Part shown: positions 12,701 through 26,000 of the stretch, piece by piece
Layout of the letters: each line of letters begins with the position of its first letter
Numbering within the stretch: position 1 is the stretch's first letter
DNA from: Rugalucina vietnamica
Lineage: Eukaryota; Mollusca; Bivalvia; Lucinida; Lucinidae
NCBI GenBank assembly: GCA_964017185.1
Contig: OZ024874.1
Span: forward strand, 17,541,957 to 17,605,956
Direction: 5' to 3'
Length of the DNA stretch: 64,000 nt
Program-made: the position numbers and the translations under genes
Notes under the pieces: model-generated
What the model saw: only the letters and a program-made list of their open reading frames with translations
Told to the model about the DNA's origin: nothing
Databases searched by the model: none

Positions 12701-15700
12701 TTCTATGTTGTGTGAAAATACGAGAAAAAGTTTGAATCAACAAATATGAATTTGGCACATTTCAAAATATTGATTTTTTCCAACTTTTCAAGTATGGGGG
12801 TAGGGTTGAAAAAGAAATCGTAAAATTTTGTCATCCACTCCAAGTTGCAAATTTTTCTATGCTTTTGGTCCAAAACAGTCTGCGTTACGTAAATATTATG
12901 ACTTTTGGAAGCATTCTAGGTGTATGTTTGTTCAAGACAGGTATGTTTCAAAGAATTAAAAATTAAATTTATTTTACCAAATTTAAAACATGGTGCTCAG
13001 AGGTCTCATTCAGAGGCATGTAGCTTGAAAAAATGCACACTACCCTATATTTATTTCGTTTCCAAATGTCTTGTGTTGTATTTTGGAATCAAAAAAGAGT
13101 GGTTAGAAAAAAAGTTTGAATACTTTTTCATTGGCAGCGAACATCCTTAAACTAAATACATGAATGTTGGTTGTTTAAATTATGGCGTTCTATGAAAAAC
13201 GATAGCCCGTCGTATGCTTATACACGTTAACGAAACGATGTACGACCACCAAAGCGAAGTTTCTTTGTAGCAATATTTCAAAAGAGTACACTGTTTACCT
13301 TTTTCACCTTTTTACCGAATATTAACAAATAAATTTCTAAAATTAATAACCTGTCATATAGGACAGGACATAAAACTGACCGGAACAGGGTTTAAAAAGG
13401 GTCATTTGAGGATACTATCAAATTGGGGTCGCCACGAAAGGAGGAGGGTCACCAGCAACAAGAAAGTCCAACAAAAAGCTTATCAATTGCAATTGCTCAT
13501 TTGAGCCGCGAAAACCGGTCTTCGAGATCTCCGACCAGGACCGACACAAGCCAGCCTGTACAGTCACAGAGGCAGGCTAGAAGCTTGAAATTTCGGATTT
13601 AAAAAGAAGAGGAATTATACTATGCAATTATGCAGTTACTGCACGGCTGGTCTGCACCTTTGTTTTCGCATATGCAAAGATCCGGTTTTCTTACGATGCG
13701 GCTCATTTGATACCTTTCAAGGACGTGTCAAGTTTCAATGCATGCAACAAAAGAATGCTTGGTGAGCGTTCAAAATCATCTCTTATACTAAAGAAACGCT
13801 TCAAGGAAACCCTGGAAGTTCGCAGATTTCAAAATCTTGAGTCCTGGAAGCAGATAGCTTATGGTCAAACTACCCCTCCCTTTCAAGTTTAATAAATTGT
13901 TCAGGATGATGTGTTTGCTTCGTCATTTTGCGCTGTTGGCTGTACATGTACGTGTTGCTTTGTAGTTTGCTCAACATGTTGAATAAAACAGAGTTGACCA
14001 GACACAGGATTAAGTTCTCCTTGCCGAGGACAAACCACACTTTATGTTTTATCGAGCAGAAGGGATTAGTTTAATCAACCATCGGTGGTATATTTTACCG
14101 CCATATGGCATACTTAACTAAAGATGTGATAGTTCGTCTCTCACTAATGAGAAAGACCATCATTATTTCTTGAATAGTGCTGATGTGTGTTGGTGAGTTC
14201 TTTGATGGCTGACTAGGCCAATTCTGGCTCTAAACTGTCGGTTGCAAGTAGAGCAAGTCAATGTCATAGAGTCTGATGGTGGCACATTTGTTTTGGCTTT
14301 GGGCTCTCTTCGCTTTCTTTCAGCTTCACAGATTCTCTTCTTTTCATAAAGAGCTGCTCCTTTGTTGATGAGACCTCGCCACTTTGATCGCTCCTGTGCA
14401 GTCTGTTCCCAGGACCCCATTGGTATTTCGAAATCCTTCAGAGAGGCTTTGAGGGTGTCTTTGTAGCGTTTCTTCTGGCCACCTTGAGAGCGCTTTCCCT
14501 CCTGTAGTTCTCCATAGAAAACTTTCTTTGGAAGTCGCGCATCAGGCATTCTTATAACATGGCCAGTCCATCTTAGCTGTGCTAGCTTTAAGACTGTATG
14601 CATGCTTTGCATCCCTGCTTTCGTCAGGACCTCTGTGTCTGGAATCTTGTCCTGCCACTTGATTTTTAACAACTTTCTCAAACAGCTTAAGTGGAAATGG
14701 TTAAGTCTCTTTGCATGGCGTTGGTATACTGTCCAGGTCTCACATGCACACAAGAGGGTTGGCAGTACCACAGCCTTGTAGACTTTCAGCTTGGTGTCAA
14801 GCTTGATTCCATTTCGCTCCCAGACATTTGCACAAAGTCGTCCGAATGCCACACTAGCCTTTGCAATTCTGGCAGTGATCTCATCATCAATATGCACTGC
14901 TCTGGAGAGAGTGCTTCCCAGGTAGGTGAACTTGTCAACAACTTTCAGTTTTTGCCCATTCACAGTGATGGTTGGTTCATTATATGGCTTTCCGGGTGCT
15001 GGTTGGTGTACAACCTCTGTCTTTTTTGTGCTGATTGTGAGATCATAGTTTTCACATGACTGTGAGACTTGATCCATGGCTCTTTGCATTTTTGCCTCTG
15101 TGCTGGCATTCTTATCCATATCATCTGCATAGAGGAGCTCATCTAGCACATCAGTCTGGACCTTAGTTTTGGCTTGCAACCTTCTGATGTTGAATATGTT
15201 GCCATCAAAACGGTACCTGATTGGAAAACCAGTGTCACTGTCCTGAAAAGCATCCATAAGCATGGCAGAAAACATCATGCTGAACAGTGTTGGTGCCAGA
15301 ACACAGCCTTGTTTGACCCCATTTGTTACTTCAAACTCCTGCTTCACGCCTCTCTTCACTTTTGCGTCCACTCCAGAAGAAGGTGTATCCAGCACCAACT
15401 TCTTTGATCTCCCCAACATCTGCGAACCGAGTCTCACTCAATGCAGCTATCTGTATATCATACCTCCCAAGTTCTCTGCCCACAAGGGCCGTTCTACGCT
15501 GTGGTCTATCTGACCCAGCATTGTCCATTAAAGTACGCACATTCCATGCGCCAATCCGTAAGGGGATTACTCTAGCTTTTAAGGGGATCCCCGCTGATCG
15601 CGGTTAACCAGCCAGGGGGTTTGAAGCAGGCAATTGTTTAGGGCACCTTTTCTAGCCCCTTCCCCATGCTACGGGGGTGAGCAGTGCGGTCCTAAATAGG

Positions 15701-16552
15701 TCTGCTCAGTCGCTCAGCCGACTGCCGAATTCTGCTTACTGCTTCTCTTCACAGAAAACGACCATTAGAACTGAGCCGCCTGTGTGCAGGTCTGCAACTA
15801 CAGCTCCCAGTGTGTCCTACACCTGCTGCTTCGCCACTCGCCCATCGCCACAGGACTTTGTAGGTATGTGGGTGCAAGTGTGATGAAATTGTTGTGTATG
15901 CAAGTGCTTGTGTGTTGAGAAATAAGATGACATGCGCTATGAAATTGGATTATAGTGAGGAAGAGGTGCGCAACGTCAACCTCACTCTCTAGTCCTCGCC
16001 CAGCTGCGCCCAGAGGCAAGACACAGGTCAAGACGTCTGGAGTTGGGTTTGGATGCAGTGGATGACCGTAACATCTTTAGTGCCTTGTCACGCTCTGCAT
16101 GTTCCACAACATGTTGCTGTATCGCTTTCTGAACCGTTGAATCAGGTGATTTCTTCCGCTCCATCTACCGAAACAGTCTTTGCATATCTGGACTAGGCAT
16201 ATCCAGACACACAGGTTTGATTTTGGAGTTTCCTTCTCCTAGATGAATTGCTGGCCACAGCTGAAGAGCTCCATCTACCCTTTCTTAGGTTTTGTGGTCA
16301 GGTCAGTTTAACTGCTACTGTAACATGTAATCAGTACTACCTGTTGTCATGCGGTGCAGATGGGGCTCGCTAGCCTTGGAAGGCAACTCATCTAGGAGTT
16401 AAGCTAGTTCTCTACACAAAAATCTAGCTGGGCAGGGGGAACTCATTAGTCTTGGTTGACAGTCCTCCTAGGAGTTTACAGGTCTCTAAACAAAAAGATG
16501 TAAGACCAACAAAGACACGGTTGCTCCATTCTCGTGTAGACTGCTTATACGC

Positions 16553-16596
<44 letters not shown>

Positions 16597-19221
16597 CGCT
16601 GCCGTCTGTCCAAAATACCATGACGAGCTCCCAGACAGTCAAGTTTCTTATAAACTTAATCATTTAACCCATATTTGACGAATGGATTTTCCCATCATTA
16701 TCATTTGGGTGAGTCCACTTTCATTTTTAGGGGCTTCAGGTCGGATTTTCAAATTTTATTCAATTTTTCGATGAAAATTCTCTAAGCAAACAGAATAGCC
16801 CCAGATGGGACGCATCTGGGGCTATTTTGTTTGCCTATGTCCCATAAAAGGGATGCCAGGCTTAAAGCCAGATGTACGTAATTGACCTCACGGTAGAATT
16901 CTTTTATTTTTTGCATGTGAGTGTATTTTGATGTCCTACATACGAAAATGAAAAGAAATCGATACCGTTCCGAGCTTGTTTTCGACATATCGGCCTTCAA
17001 AATCGTCAAATTTGAGAGCGAAAACACATTGACGTCAACGTAAAATGCGATTTTTAGACCCACTTTTTGTTAATTTTCTTGATATATTTCAAAAAATCCA
17101 CGGTAGGATTTTTTAAAAAACTGATATGTATTAAAGAAATTCCTGAACTATAGGTAGATAGAAAGTCCTTGGTTACCGGATTCGTTTTCCTGCTATAAGC
17201 GTGCGAAGAGAGGTAGTCGTTACTGAATTCAGTACGATTTACGCGCGACGTCGATTTTGCGCCAAAATCCCCGACGCTATTTAGAATTCAGTATTGCTAA
17301 CTGTCAAGCAAATGGTGTTTTCCTCGGGATAACACGCCCACAATCTAGATTTTGAGCATAAATGATAAATAATATCATTTTTATACATTTCTGAAGCCCT
17401 CTGCATAATTGTATGGACATAGTTTCGTATTCCGAACGCAAACTGACGTTAGAAATGACGTTTCGAGCAAAAACTGACGTTACGAATGCGGCGTAAAATG
17501 ACGTTTCGACCCTTAGATACGCACGTTCCTTTGAGCGCCTTCAATTACGTACATCTGGCTTTAAATGAGTTAATTCCAAATCAACGAATACTGACTGTGT
17601 CATTGCAGTCAAAGATGGGAAGAAGTAAAGCTGCAAATTGTCAAAGGGCAAAGTAATCCTTTGGTCATTTCAGTGAGCAGCGCTTTTGAAGTTGTCTTTG
17701 ACCGAAAACTAACACTGGGTAAGGCCTAAATCAGATATTACATAAAATAAAGTAGCATGCAGAGCCCAAAGCTGCAGGAGAATATTCGAAACTGCAAGTA
17801 AGGCGCTAACATTGTGAATAATTCAAATATCTTGGACAGTTCAACGTTCTATAATTTCTTGAAAGTGATAATATTTTCATCCATCATTGAGTCATGCAGA
17901 GCTTTTATTCTAAAACTGTGGTAAAAGTACTTTGTACAAAACTAAATAACTTAAGCTGAATCTATGACTATAGGGCACACTGCGCATTTTTCATAAACCG
18001 ATTATAAGAAGCTGTGGGTCGAAAGTTCAGAAGCTGAGACATGCTTCAAAATAAATAACATTTGAGCCGCCTCGTGGGAAAACCAACAATGTGGTTTCCG
18101 AACAGGTCCGACACAAACCGACCTGTACAGCTACAGAAGCAGGCTAGAAGCTTGAAATTTTGGAGTTAAGTAGAGGAGGAATTGTACTATCCGAGTAGCG
18201 AAAACAAAGGCGCTGATCAGCTTCGCGGTTACCGCGAAGCTGATCTGCTTCTTTGTTTTCGCCTATGCAGATTGTTGGTTTTCCCATGGGGCGGCTCATT
18301 TTATGCTTTATTACCTAGACTACATATCTCTTTTTGACTATATTTCGTTTATTATATATTTCGTTAAATATTTAAGCTAATTCTGCATGTTTGAACACCG
18401 TTGTTGTTCATTTCTAAATAACAGCAATACAGCATTTTTTTTTCTTAATAAAACGATTCATAACAACACGCCACGGTTACAATTGATGGATGCATACGAC
18501 GTTCACAATGAGCGAATGGATACTTTGTCTTTTCCGACCGCGGTATCTCGTATGTATACCCCAGCCCGTGGGCCGAAATTCGAAAGGACACTCTTTGATG
18601 AGAATGAACGATTAAATATGCTTTCTAGCTATTATACTATTCAGACGTGTATTTTTGGAATGGGAAATCGGCGAAAACCACGACCCAGAAAAAAAGGATG
18701 TTTTATCTGATAAAGTCATAATTGACGTTTAATTTATGACGTACGTTTTTAAAAGGACAGGTTCGCACCTGTGACATAGTGACATGGCGACTGAACAATT
18801 CGTAAATGTCACCTACACAGGTTTTTCTCTTTTCTCTTTCATTCTTTTTGAAATGTTGTGAATTCAAATGTATTCTCCCATCACTATCATGTGGGTGAGT
18901 CCACTTTCATTTTTAGGGGCATCAGGAGTGATTTTTATATTTTATTCAATTTTTCGATAAAAATTCTCTGTAGCAAACAGAATAGCCCCAGATAGGACGC
19001 CGCGTTCTGCGGCGTCACATCTGGGGCTATTCTGTTTGCATATGTCCCATAAAAGGGACGCCAGGCTTAAATGAGTTAAGATTACCAAAAGCCTACCATG
19101 GCCTTTCATCTGCTTTTGAGATTACTAATGGAAATTTCTTGCCGTAACAAATTTGACAAGGTAATGGTGAAATGTACTTTCTAAATAGAATTCTAGACAT
19201 TTCAGTTGGACAACATTTCAC

Positions 19222-19272
<51 letters not shown>

Positions 19273-19964
19273 TACTGGAAAAACGCATTAATCAGTAATT
19301 GGGGGTGATAATTTGAATCATGTTAATGGTGCAGTACATTTGTGGATATAAATATGCATTTAGGGGGTTTCTACTAGTCTACTTAGTGTGTGGGGTTTGG
19401 GTCATCAGCAAAACATGTCCGTGAAATAAATACCCCTTTAAATACCTATTTTTCTTATTTTTTCTCCAAAACATAGATTGTGGCGGTTCTAACGTGTACC
19501 CACAATCTATGTTTTGAGCAAAAATAAGAAAAATATCTAAATTTTCCCCATGAAATTTACATCATTTTTGAAGGTGCAAAAATTGCTGTATATTGCATGG
19601 ATGTGTTTTCGTATACAATGGTACTCACGTTCTTTTTCATGTCAGTCTCGAGGCCCGATGAGTAGCCGAACTCACAGACTTGTTTCACCCCTGGGGAGGC
19701 GTACTGGCCGTACTCCCAGATTCTATAATCGTCCGTGTGTGTCGCACCAACAATATTAGACCAGTGTAGTAACAGCGCATCTGAAATTCATGACTGATGA
19801 ATTAAGAATCAGCATAAGAAGAACAAAGGTAAGATTTGATTTTGGTTTCTGAAATTCATGACTGATGAATTGAGAATCAGCATAAGAAGATTTGATTTTG
19901 GTTTACCCCACCCAGTCTTATCATCTTAACGTTGAAGGCGAAAGCGTATCAAGCAACACGTTAG

Positions 19965-20020
<56 letters not shown>

Positions 20021-23000
20021 TATATATATGTATATATATTGTGTGGATTTTCTCATATTCAAGTTCGGTTCATTCATAAATAACTGACATAAAAATATGT
20101 ATAATAAAACCACTGTTGAATTTTATTGCAATTTCAAACATAATTTTTGACGTTAACTTTTACTTTATTGCATCAAAATCTGAAAAGGTGAGGCTCAGTG
20201 CTGAAATGTTGATAACTTGTTTTTTTTTCTGATGACAAGAAATTGCATACGATGTGAGCCTTTTCACAATCTGCATATACGAAATCAAAGGCGCAGATCA
20301 GCTGTGCCGTAACTGCACAGCTGATCAGCGCCTTTGTTTTCGCTATACGGATAGTACAATTCCCCTTCTTTTTAAAGGGAATAGATGGAGGTTCTTCTAG
20401 ATCATTTTCATTCTTCGTCTGCTGATCCCATTTGGTCTTTGGTCTTGGGACTTGTCAAAAGTTATGGGACCATATGTGAATAACAGCATTATTTTCATGT
20501 GTGAGTAGTCTCCCTTGGAAAAAATATTAAAAACTAAAATAATTCACTTAAATGATCATAAGAAATTTGGGAACTGATACAATAAGTTGTATAAATGATT
20601 TAATTATTGTTTTCAAATGATAAATTATTTGCTTTAGTTGTTTGTTTTGGTGATATTTCAAATTTTCTATGATCTTCTATGACGTCATAGTAGAACTAAT
20701 GAATATTCATGAGATAATATGCAAAATTTCAAATCAATCTATCTCCGGAACCAGTCATGATAATTTGGTGAGGTTTTCTGCTATCAGTTCCTTTCATCAA
20801 TGTCTACTTCAGTTTTACAAAATCAAAACCTTAAGATATGCCCTTTAAATCCGAAATTTCAAGCATCTAGCCTGCTTCCGGGACTATACAGGCCGGTTTG
20901 TGTCGGACCTGGTCGGAAACCCAGATTGTTGGTTTTCTCGTTTCTCTACATTTTGTTTTCTTTTCGCAAACGAGGCAAAACCCTTGAAACGTTTAACCTC
21001 TTGTTATGGTGACTTTTATGGCCTTATATAGTGATCTTGGTGAAGATATTAATTCTAAACGTTTAAATTTTATCATTAATTTTGACAAAATGTTTTATGA
21101 TGGCTAGATATTGCATGACAAATGATTTACTATCTGTGGTGATATGGTTTTTTGCATCATGCAGATCACTGCGGAGATCAGCATACAATGCTAGGCACAC
21201 TCTTTGTTTGATGGCTTCGTACAAACGCATGCTTTCGGCAACCTTTCATGTCCATGGTTCGTTTCTGTAGCCGCGCAGGCTGATCTAAGCTAACTATGGG
21301 CATACTAAACGGAACTTTGTCTTCTCGGGACCAAGCTTACGTATGACAGTCTTATACATGAGCCACCTCGTGAAAAAAACCAACAATCTGCATATGCGAA
21401 AACAAAGATGCAGATCAGCTTCGCGGTAACCGCGAAGCTGATCAGCGTCTTTGTTTTCGCTACACGGATAGTACAATTCCTCTTCTACTTATATCCAAAT
21501 TTTCAAGCTTCTAGCTTCATTCTGTGACTGTGCAGATAGATTTGTGCCAGACCTGTTCGGAGACCACATTGCTGGTTTTCCCACGAGGCGGCTTACGTAA
21601 CAACAACGATGATGATGACTGACGATCCGCACCGTATGAAAACTCCTTTTTATGTACGAGAAAAATGCGCCATTGCCCCTGCATGTTTTTCTGTGCGGGC
21701 ACGGTCAATTGCATTGCTGAACAGTGAGTTTTCCACAGTAGAATTACATTGTCCCCAACATTTCAGTTCTGTGCTCACATAATCATAATGGACCCTAAGC
21801 TCCACAAAATACATTTTCTAGAATGGGCTCAATTTCCTTATGAAGAATTTTGACAAGTGGAAAAAAGATCAAAGAATGCATAACCAACAAAGAAGATAAA
21901 TGATTTAATGATCTCAGTTTTAATGGTTCGTCAAAGATAACCAGAGGACCAACTGTCCTATAAACGCTCACCTGGAATCTGGTCCCGTAGGACTACCCAA
22001 ATTTGATAATCAAAAGAATCAGAGTTGCTCTTCTAGTGCTTGATATCTTCATGCTTCAAGATATGTTTCAAGACGTTGGCCATCCGAAGACTTTTGAAGG
22101 TATACGATTTTACTATGTATGGACATGACCGCCATTTTTGTCACGTGGCCTTCTTTTATGGTGCTAATGTCAAGATTTTGGTTCAGAATTATTCCCGCGA
22201 ACACAGCGGCATTTTGCGAGCAAAGATAGGTTAAAAATATTCATTAACAATTACTATATTTCTCACCCATAACGTGTCTAACTACTGAGTGGGTGTTGTT
22301 GTAACTTTATTATTGTGATGTTGATTTTCATAAAGATATGTTTGATTGTTTAAATGTCATTGTGTACGTCTGATGTTTTATTTCGATTGAAATTTGTTTG
22401 AATAATTTGAAACTGAAAAGCTAAGTTTAAATTGGACTTCGTAACTTCAAAATAAATGAGAATGTTGATTTTACAAAATTGATAACAATTTATTCTATGT
22501 CGTTAGATTTCTTTTCCAAATTCATACTGAAGGATCCACGTGGGTGCAACAAAGTTATCAAACTGCAAAAAGGTAAAATAAAGCAATGATAAGGAAATGG
22601 CGCAATCGGAAAGACATCCCACTCCAAAAAACCGAGGTAGGAAAAACAAATTGACAATCAGGTACTAACGCAAAGAGAACATATCGTAAGCTGAGAGAGC
22701 AGCTATTTCCCAATAGGAGGCGACTCAGTTACACGAACCTAACTGAGTATATGAAAACTTAAAAGGCTTACGACGCAAACAGCACAAAAATTCAACACCA
22801 AAACACAATTAGACAGAAGTATCGCCTTAGATCGGTCAGTAATATAAAAAGTATTGGGGGACTTGAATCGATTTTCAGGTACCTAACCGTACCCTCAGCT
22901 TCTGCAGTGGTTCACACGATTTTGTTAGTTGTTCGGTCCTCGTGGTGAATCTCTAACTAGTCAATGAGTCATCTCGGACTTAAAATAAACACCATGATGA

Positions 23001-26000
23001 ATCTAAGATATAATATGAGCCGCTGCATGGGAAAACCAACAATCTGCATAGGCGAAAACAAAGGCGCAGGTCAGCTTCGCAGTAACTGCGAAGCTGATCA
23101 GCGCCTTTGTTTTCGCTACACGGATAGTACAATTCCTGGACTTTCTAAATCCAAAATTTCTAGCCTCTAACCATCTTCTGTGACTGTACAGCCCGGTTCG
23201 TGTTGGACCTTGTCGGAACCCAAAATGTTGGTTTTCTCACGCATAGGCTTATATGCTGCCCTACAGTTGGAGATCCCCGGAAAGCCAAACAACATCACTG
23301 AAAACACGAGCAAAAGAAAAACATCAGTTGAACCCCGGTGGGCCAAGCAACAGACAAGAAGTTCCGATCCCATTCAACTAAAATGAATGGAGATCATAGA
23401 GTCTGACGCCCGACACACCGGTGTGCAATTAAAGAGGGAATAATGGTTATCAACCATGATTGGGTTAAATACTAAGCTTGCAGGCTGTCGCATCACATTT
23501 ATGTCTTAAACCATCTTGTTTCATTTACCCCACCCACCAATGTTAATGAAGATACACACTAGATTTGCAATTAAGCAATGAATTTCGGCATCTATTTTCA
23601 TGCATGTTGAGTACGTTTGCAACGTTCGTGGATGCACAGTAGAACCACATTGACGAACGCGAAATTATTACTTCTCACTGTCTAATAGTCATCATATGAC
23701 TTGTCAACATTACTATGCGTCTCAACGTACTGATACGAGAGTCTCTGGTTAACGCAAAGACGGATAGTTTTTATTCAGATCAATCTTGGCAGCCGAATGA
23801 CTTAATGATTATTTTAAACCGTGCTCTGTGGTGTCATGATCTCACAAAGACGGTAATTTTTATTTGATGGAAACCGATATATACTAGCTAGGTCGACATA
23901 TTTACGTTTTACTTTAACGAGGATAAAAAAAAGTGTCAAAACTCAGCTCAGAAAGTATGACACGAGAGTCGTCGTGACGTTACACGGATGTGCACGAAAT
24001 GCCAATAACCAAAAAGACAGAGAGCGCAACGTTCGCGATATTGAAATTCACACCGAAGCCATATTTTAGTGGGATGTGTGTGAAATTCACATTTCTGATG
24101 CGAAGTCTAAATGAACATATAGAACTGAAATGCGATTCATAGTTCCGTGAACACGATCAAACCTGGCGTCATATAAAACCATGGCTCTCAGCAATGTGAT
24201 TGGACGTTGTGAACGTCATGACGCCATCGATGCCGTTCCGCTGTTTGAACACACACTGTGTAAATTCTCTGTGTTCGGGGTTCATTCACGTTGCAGGCGA
24301 CCCACTGCGGCTCATAGCTCCATGAACATCAGAAAAAAAATGAAATTCATTTCTTAAGCTGCCAGATTTGCGTTGGAAGAGCACACACACGGTCTGCATG
24401 ATTATGGGGATACGTAATAGGAATTGAAAGTGTTAATTTTCATAAGAGTGTTAACATTATGTTTACAGGTAGTGCAATATGAAATTTCGCCAAGCAAGAG
24501 AAATTTTGTTCTAAATTACGGGCAGAACGGACATATTTTATGACTTCATTTCTCCACAGAGCCTGTCAGATTATGCATTTATGAATTTAATTATCATAGC
24601 TCACATATTTTTATATCGAAAATAATATTAAGTAAATTGCTCGAAGGGCTGTTTTTATGGTTAATTTTTTATATTCAAAATTATACGATGTGCGCTATTT
24701 AAACATGCTTTGCATAAAAAATAGAATATATTCCAAACAATAAGACACCGATAAGTTGCACCAACATTCAGACTGTTTGGCCTCTTTTCTCATAGCAACA
24801 CGCGTTGATAGGTAGGTATGTTTTGTTGATTTGCTAATATTTCTGCATGTTATGGCTAGGAACCAGGATAGGTTTACTCACGCGAAGGGCCTAGTTTTCA
24901 TGAAAAATTTTCATGGCGTTGATAGGGCCAACGACCGCTAGTCACGTTAGGAATAATATGTTCCATTCATAAAGTTTGACATCTTGTCTCGATGCCCCGA
25001 GTTTAAAGAAGTCTGCCCAAAAGAAAATCGGATATCTTGAGAAAAAAAAAAAAGCTTTAATACTTTTTCTGTCCCATTGCATCCTCATCCAGTCGAGTTT
25101 GAAGGTCGGGATGGCAGATCACATGATGCGTACCTTCTATATAGCACAGCTATTCAATCACTATCACAATCTCTGGCATGCTGCGTCTTTGACTCAGTGG
25201 TTAGAGCACGTGATTTCTGTCCAGGGGTCCCGGGTTCGAATCCCGTCAGGGACGCGATTTTTTTTTCAAAGTTTGCATCATCTTTTATTTACGAATTTTC
25301 ATAGTCGTAAGAATACTTACCCCTCCCTGTTGGAAAACCTTTAGGATGTGTCTGTTTAGACCAGAGACCCTGGAAGACCATTTTGTACCTGGCCTCACCA
25401 CACGCACAACACTGAGGGGAATCACGTAACCCTGTGGCATCACCCTGGGCTTCTGACAAGGCTGAAACGTATGAATATTCTTGTAAAAGCTGCTACATGG
25501 AGTGGGGACATTTAATAAGAGCTGTCGCAGGACAACATAGTTCGCTTGACTTGTGCTTTTGCCACTAAGTCTATTAAAAATCTATGACCCATGACCCCAA
25601 CGTCTCTCAGGTGGGCCGTGACGGTACAGCATTTAACGTCAGACCAAATACATGTATCTACCAACATGGCAAGTATCAACTCGACCCATCTTCATATTCA
25701 AGAGATATAGAATTATGAAAACTTTAACCCAAAATCTGTTTAACATAAAATTTCTGTCTGTGACCTTGACCTCGAGGTTACTCAGGTGGGTCGAGATGGT
25801 ACAACATAAAACTTAAGAATAATATCTAACAGCAAGCAAAGTATCAATTAGATCCATCCATCTGTTCAAGAAATATTAAAAAAAATCAAAGTCTGTGACA
25901 TTGAACTCAAGGTCACTCAGGTGTGCCATGATGAAACAACATAAAACTTTGCACCAATATTTATCAACAGCAAAGTATGAACTTGATCCATCTACATATT

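Larger units (their letters stand above)
14110..16540 (-). mobile_element. Non-LTR retrotransposon (LINE) with internal deletion
   Basis: A minus-strand LINE with a 5' leader (about 15604-16540), the start of an AP-type endonuclease (15344-15603) and the second half of a reverse transcriptase ending in a C2H2 finger (14163 to about 15343). The two coding parts are in different frames and meet abruptly near 15343. Most of the endonuclease and the first part of the RT, including the first catalytic Asp, are therefore deleted. The protein style ([11 protein letters not shown] start, YADD box, [11 protein letters not shown], terminal finger) resembles RTE-like endonuclease/RT LINEs of aquatic animals; the clade is tentative. 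Outer limits are approximate. It lies in the spondin gene's longest intron, in the gene's own orientation. Confidence 0.75.

Noticed and set aside
16452..16667. Frame with poly-Phe (and the opposite poly-Lys frame)
   Set aside because: Caused by the T40 homopolymer.
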